Assembly: GCF_000384295.1 (NCBI RefSeq)
Contig: NZ_KB913037.1
Coordinates: 4,226,868-4,290,867, forward strand
Length of the DNA: 64,000 nt
Direction: 5' to 3'
DNA from: Amycolatopsis balhimycina FH 1894
Lineage (GTDB): Bacteria; Actinomycetota; Actinomycetes; Mycobacteriales; Pseudonocardiaceae
The stretch's first letter is position 1; every line of letters starts with the position of its first letter. The notes beneath the pieces were generated by a model. It did no database searches. It was not told the origin of the DNA and was given only the letters and a program-made list of their open reading frames with translations. A program made the translations under genes and the position numbers. Below, piece by piece: positions 61,828 to 64,000 of this stretch.

Positions 61828-62412
61828 GTGACCAGCTTCACTGACCGGACCAAGGCGTCCCTCCGGGAAGCCCTGCTCGACGCCGCCGCGGACCTGCTGC
61901 CGGACCGGGGTCACGCGGGCCTGCGGATGGCCGACGTCGCGGCCAGGGCCGGGGTGAGCAGGCAGACTGTCTACAACGAATTCGGGAACAAGGCGGCGCT
62001 GACCCAGGCGGTGGCGCTGCGCACCGCGTCGGAGTTCCTCGACGGGATCCGGCAGCGGTTCCAGACGGCGGACGGGCTCCTGGCGGGCATCCACCACGCC
62101 GTCGTCTACACGATCGAGCACGCGCGGGAGAACCGCCTGGTCGCGGCGGCGCTCGGCACCGAAGTCGCCGAGGACCTGCTGCCGCTGCTCACGACCAAGG
62201 GCGAGCCGATCCTCACCGCGGCCACCGACCTCGCCGCCGAGCAGTACCGCGAGTTCGAACCCGGGCTGCCCGCCGAGGCAGCCGCGCTGCTCGCGGAGAC
62301 CGCCGTGCGCCTCTCCCTGTCGCACCTGGTGCTCTCCACGCACTCGGCAGCCGAAGCGGCCGACGCCGTCACCGCGGTGCTGGCACCCGCCATCCGCCAA
62401 TTCGTCCACTGA
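61828..62412 (+). CDS. TetR/AcrR family regulator of R2lox
   Basis: 194 residues from GTG 61828. The HTH is LRMADVAARAGVSRQTVYNE followed by FGNKAALTQAV. The ligand domain is mainly Ala, Leu and Glu. It precedes the R2lox gene by 21 nt and is surely in its operon. The same TetR-R2lox pairing exists in M. tuberculosis (Rv0232-Rv0233, from memory). R2lox binds a long-chain fatty acid at its metal site (family knowledge), so a fatty acid or acyl-CoA is a plausible inducer for this regulator. Confidence 0.88.
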   Translation: MTSFTDRTKASLREALLDAAADLLPDRGHAGLRMADVAARAGVSRQTVYNEFGNKAALTQAVALRTASEFLDGIRQRFQTADGLLAGIHHAVVYTIEHARENRLVAAALGTEVAEDLLPLLTTKGEPILTAATDLAAEQYREFEPGLPAEAAALLAETAVRLSLSHLVLSTHSAAEAADAVTAVLAPAIRQFVH

Positions 62413-62433
62413 ATCGTCAATCGGAGTGACACG

Positions 62434-63402
62434 ATGACCGACACGCTGCCCGAACTCCGGACCGGTTTTTCCTCGCTGCGCAAGGGCGGGCTGAACTGGG
62501 ACTCCTTCCCGCTGCGGCTGTTCGTCAAAGGCAACAAGAAGTTCTGGAACCCGGCCGACATCGACTTCAGCCGCGAACGCGAGGGCTGGGAAACGCTCAA
62601 CCCCGAGCAGCAGCGAAGCACGACGTACCTGGTCGCGCAGTTCATCGCCGGCGAAGAGGCCGTCACCGAGGACATCCAGCCGTTCATGCGGGCGATGTCG
62701 GCGACCGGCCGGTTCGGCGACGAGATGTACCTGACGCAGTTCTGCTTCGAGGAAGCCAAGCACACGGAGGTGTTCCGGCGCTGGATGGACGCGGTCGGGC
62801 TGACTCAGGACCTCCATCCGTACGTCGCCGAGAACCCGCACTACCGCAAGCTGTTCTACGAAGAGCTCCCGCAGTCGCTGCGGGCGCTGGAGGACGATCC
62901 CAGCCCGCTCAACCAGATCCGCGCGAGCGTGACGTACAACCACGTCATCGAGGGCAGCCTCGCGCTGACCGGCTACTACTCGTGGCAGCTGATCTGCACC
63001 CAGCACGACATCCTGCCGGGCATGCAGGAACTGGTCCGCCGCATCGGCGACGACGAGCGCCGTCACATGGCCTGGGGCACGTTCACCTGCCGGCGGCACG
63101 TCGCCGCGGACGACTCCCTGTGGGACGCGGTGCAGCAGCGGATGGGCGAACTGCTGCCGCACGCGCTCAACATGATCCAGTGGGTGCAGGACCAGTTCGA
63201 GGAACTGCCGTTCGACAACGACCCGCAGGAGATCATCCAGTACGCGGCGGACCGGGCGCAGCGCCGCCTGGGCGCGATCGAGTCGGCGCGCGGGATGCCG
63301 GTGGAGCAGATCGACCTGGACTACTCGCCCGAGCACCTCGAGGAGACGTTCGGCGAGGAAGACGCCAAGGCGATCGCGGAAGCCGCCGCCGCGGTCGCCT
63401 GA
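62434..63402 (+). CDS. R2-like ligand-binding oxidase (R2lox, Mn/Fe)
   Basis: 322 residues, strikingly like Rv0233. Cofactor ligands by alignment: E74 ([11 protein letters not shown]), E107 and H110 (FEEAKH), E173 (NHVIEG), E208 and H211 (GDDERRH). V77 and Y168 correspond to the Val and Tyr that form the unusual ether cross-link in R2lox. The radical-transfer Tyr of class Ib/Ic R2 is not used. It is thus not the ribonucleotide reductase small subunit but a two-electron oxidase of unknown substrate. The acyl-CoA ligase follows on the opposite strand. Confidence 0.92.
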   Translation: MTDTLPELRTGFSSLRKGGLNWDSFPLRLFVKGNKKFWNPADIDFSREREGWETLNPEQQRSTTYLVAQFIAGEEAVTEDIQPFMRAMSATGRFGDEMYLTQFCFEEAKHTEVFRRWMDAVGLTQDLHPYVAENPHYRKLFYEELPQSLRALEDDPSPLNQIRASVTYNHVIEGSLALTGYYSWQLICTQHDILPGMQELVRRIGDDERRHMAWGTFTCRRHVAADDSLWDAVQQRMGELLPHALNMIQWVQDQFEELPFDNDPQEIIQYAADRAQRRLGAIESARGMPVEQIDLDYSPEHLEETFGEEDAKAIAEAAAAVA

Positions 63403-63405
63403 CAC

Positions 63406-63464
63406 AAGTCCGTGAATGGCACATTGAGGGACTCTAAGTCCCTCAATGTGCCATTCACGGACTT
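63406..63464. repeat. Dispersed convergent-junction inverted repeat, copy 4
   Basis: Longest and most perfect copy: 28-nt arms (63406-63433, 63437-63464) with loop CTA and no mismatch; core CCGTGAATGGCACATTGAGG. It fills the whole gap between the convergent R2lox and acyl-CoA ligase stops; the ligase stop codon (63464-63466) takes its first base from the repeat. Confidence 0.95.
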
Positions 63465-64000
63465 CAGGCGTGCTTGGTCGCGGCCGCCGTTTCCAGGCCG
63501 AGCAGGGTGATCGACTTCTCGCGCATCTCGACCTTGCGGACCTTGCCGGTCACCGTCATCGGGAACTCGTCGACGACGTGGACGTACCGCGGGATCTTGT
63601 AGTGCGCCAGCTTGCCGCTGCAGAACTCGCGCACCTTCTCCGCGGTCAACGGCGAAGCGCCTTCCCGCATCCGGACCCAGGCCATCAGCTCTTCGCCGTA
63701 CTTCTCGTCGGGGACGCCGATGACCTGCGCGTCGAGGACGTCCGGGTGGGTGTAGAGGAACTCCTCGATCTCGCGGGGGTAGAGGTTCTCGCCGCCGCGG
63801 ATGACCATGTCCTTGATGCGGCCGGTGATGTTGACGTAACCGTCGCCGTCCATGACCGCCAGGTCGCCGGTGTGCATCCAGCGGGCCGCGTCGATCGCTT
63901 CGGCCGTCTTGTCCGGTTGTTCCCAGTACCCGAGCATCACCGAGTACCCGCGCGTGCACAGCTCGCCCGGCTCGCCGCGCGGGACCGTCAGGCCGGATTC
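63464..64000 (-). CDS. Acyl-CoA synthetase (AMP-forming), C-terminal part (5' end outside window)
   Basis: The frame is open to the window edge, giving 178 residues. It shows the adenylate-forming signatures of the C-terminal region: [20 protein letters not shown] (hinge Asp and core A7/A8), [20 protein letters not shown] (A8 loop) and the catalytic A10 lysine region [15 protein letters not shown]. It belongs to the FadD/FadK-type fatty-acyl-CoA ligases. It converts a carboxylic acid to its CoA thioester. Given its neighbour R2lox, a fatty-acid pathway is plausible. Confidence 0.92.
   Translation of the reverse strand, partial: ESGLTVPRGEPGELCTRGYSVMLGYWEQPDKTAEAIDAARWMHTGDLAVMDGDGYVNITGRIKDMVIRGGENLYPREIEEFLYTHPDVLDAQVIGVPDEKYGEELMAWVRMREGASPLTAEKVREFCSGKLAHYKIPRYVHVVDEFPMTVTGKVRKVEMREKSITLLGLETAAATKHA

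Noticed and set aside
62434-63402. Ribonucleotide reductase small subunit (nrdB)
   Set aside because: Length, the Val77/Tyr168 pair and close resemblance to Rv0233 identify R2lox; no large subunit gene is adjacent.

Overview
High-GC actinobacterial chromosome. GTG and occasional TTG starts, very short or overlapping gene junctions, SepH, DUF2530/DUF2537/DUF2771/DUF3027 proteins, a CitA/GltA citrate synthase pair and a mycobacterial-type R2lox all point to the Mycobacteriales/Pseudonocardiales. The gene content and the long intergenic palindromes fit Amycolatopsis or a close relative (inference; no 16S in the window). The order DUF2771 - MFS - DUF3027 - DUF2530 - MarR - TrmH - DUF2537 - SepH - serC - citA - gltA recalls the Rv0871-Rv0896 region of Mycobacterium tuberculosis, with lineage-specific genes inserted, so most of the window looks like core chromosome. 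I see no rRNA, tRNA, CRISPR array, transposase or phage gene.

Layout. 1-6.6 kb: end of an ABC-2 permease, a GNAT, a CPD photolyase, citrate synthase, a PfkB sugar kinase, and a TetR divergent from an acyl-CoA dehydrogenase. 6.8-14.6 kb: amidohydrolase, aldose epimerase with a coupled GNAT, a TetR with two tandem metallo-beta-lactamase-fold paralogues, a DUF3558-like lipoprotein, an MFS exporter, pdxH. 14.8-18.5 kb: an NCS1 permease with a cysteine-rich tail, a TetR, a secreted lipase. 18.6-23 kb: urease operon ureABCFGD without ureE. 23-29.6 kb: citA, a hydrolase/TetR pair, and an ABC-2 transporter coupled to a NarL-type two-component system. 29.8-34.6 kb: serine beta-lactamase-like hydrolase, membrane protein, serC, GT87 mannosyltransferase-like protein. 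34.8-40.3 kb: a MacB-type efflux operon (lipoprotein, HlyD adaptor, ATPase, permease) divergent from an OmpR-type two-component system. 40.5-48.5 kb: sepH, DUF2537, TrmH, gamma-glutamyl ligase, TetR plus heme oxygenase, Fe-superoxide dismutase, arylamine N-acetyltransferase, a DUF3800 gene. 48.6-61 kb: MFS/MarR pair, NCS2 purine permease, DUF2530, a 939-residue sacsin-like ATPase, DUF3027, a glutaminyl-cyclase-like lipoprotein, MFS, DUF2771, cold-shock protein. 61-64 kb: HAD phosphatase, TetR, R2lox, and the C-terminal part of an acyl-CoA ligase.

The most unusual signal is between genes. Four near-identical 50-60 nt inverted repeats, conserved in sequence and not just in hairpin shape, sit exactly between four unrelated convergent gene pairs. 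One of them is translated as the C-terminus of the neighbouring gene. Two other junctions (6.6 and 29.6 kb) hold arrays of six 21-nt units, three direct followed by three inverted. The units share a GTGAT head and have a locus-specific tail. Several further long palindromes of unrelated sequence occupy other gene ends.

Among proteins, the best candidates for new biology are the TetR-R2lox module, the cysteine-tailed NCS1 permease, the duplicated-motif lipoprotein of the efflux locus, the sacsin-like ATPase next to DUF3027, and an apparently ownerless iron box beside a DUF3800 gene.
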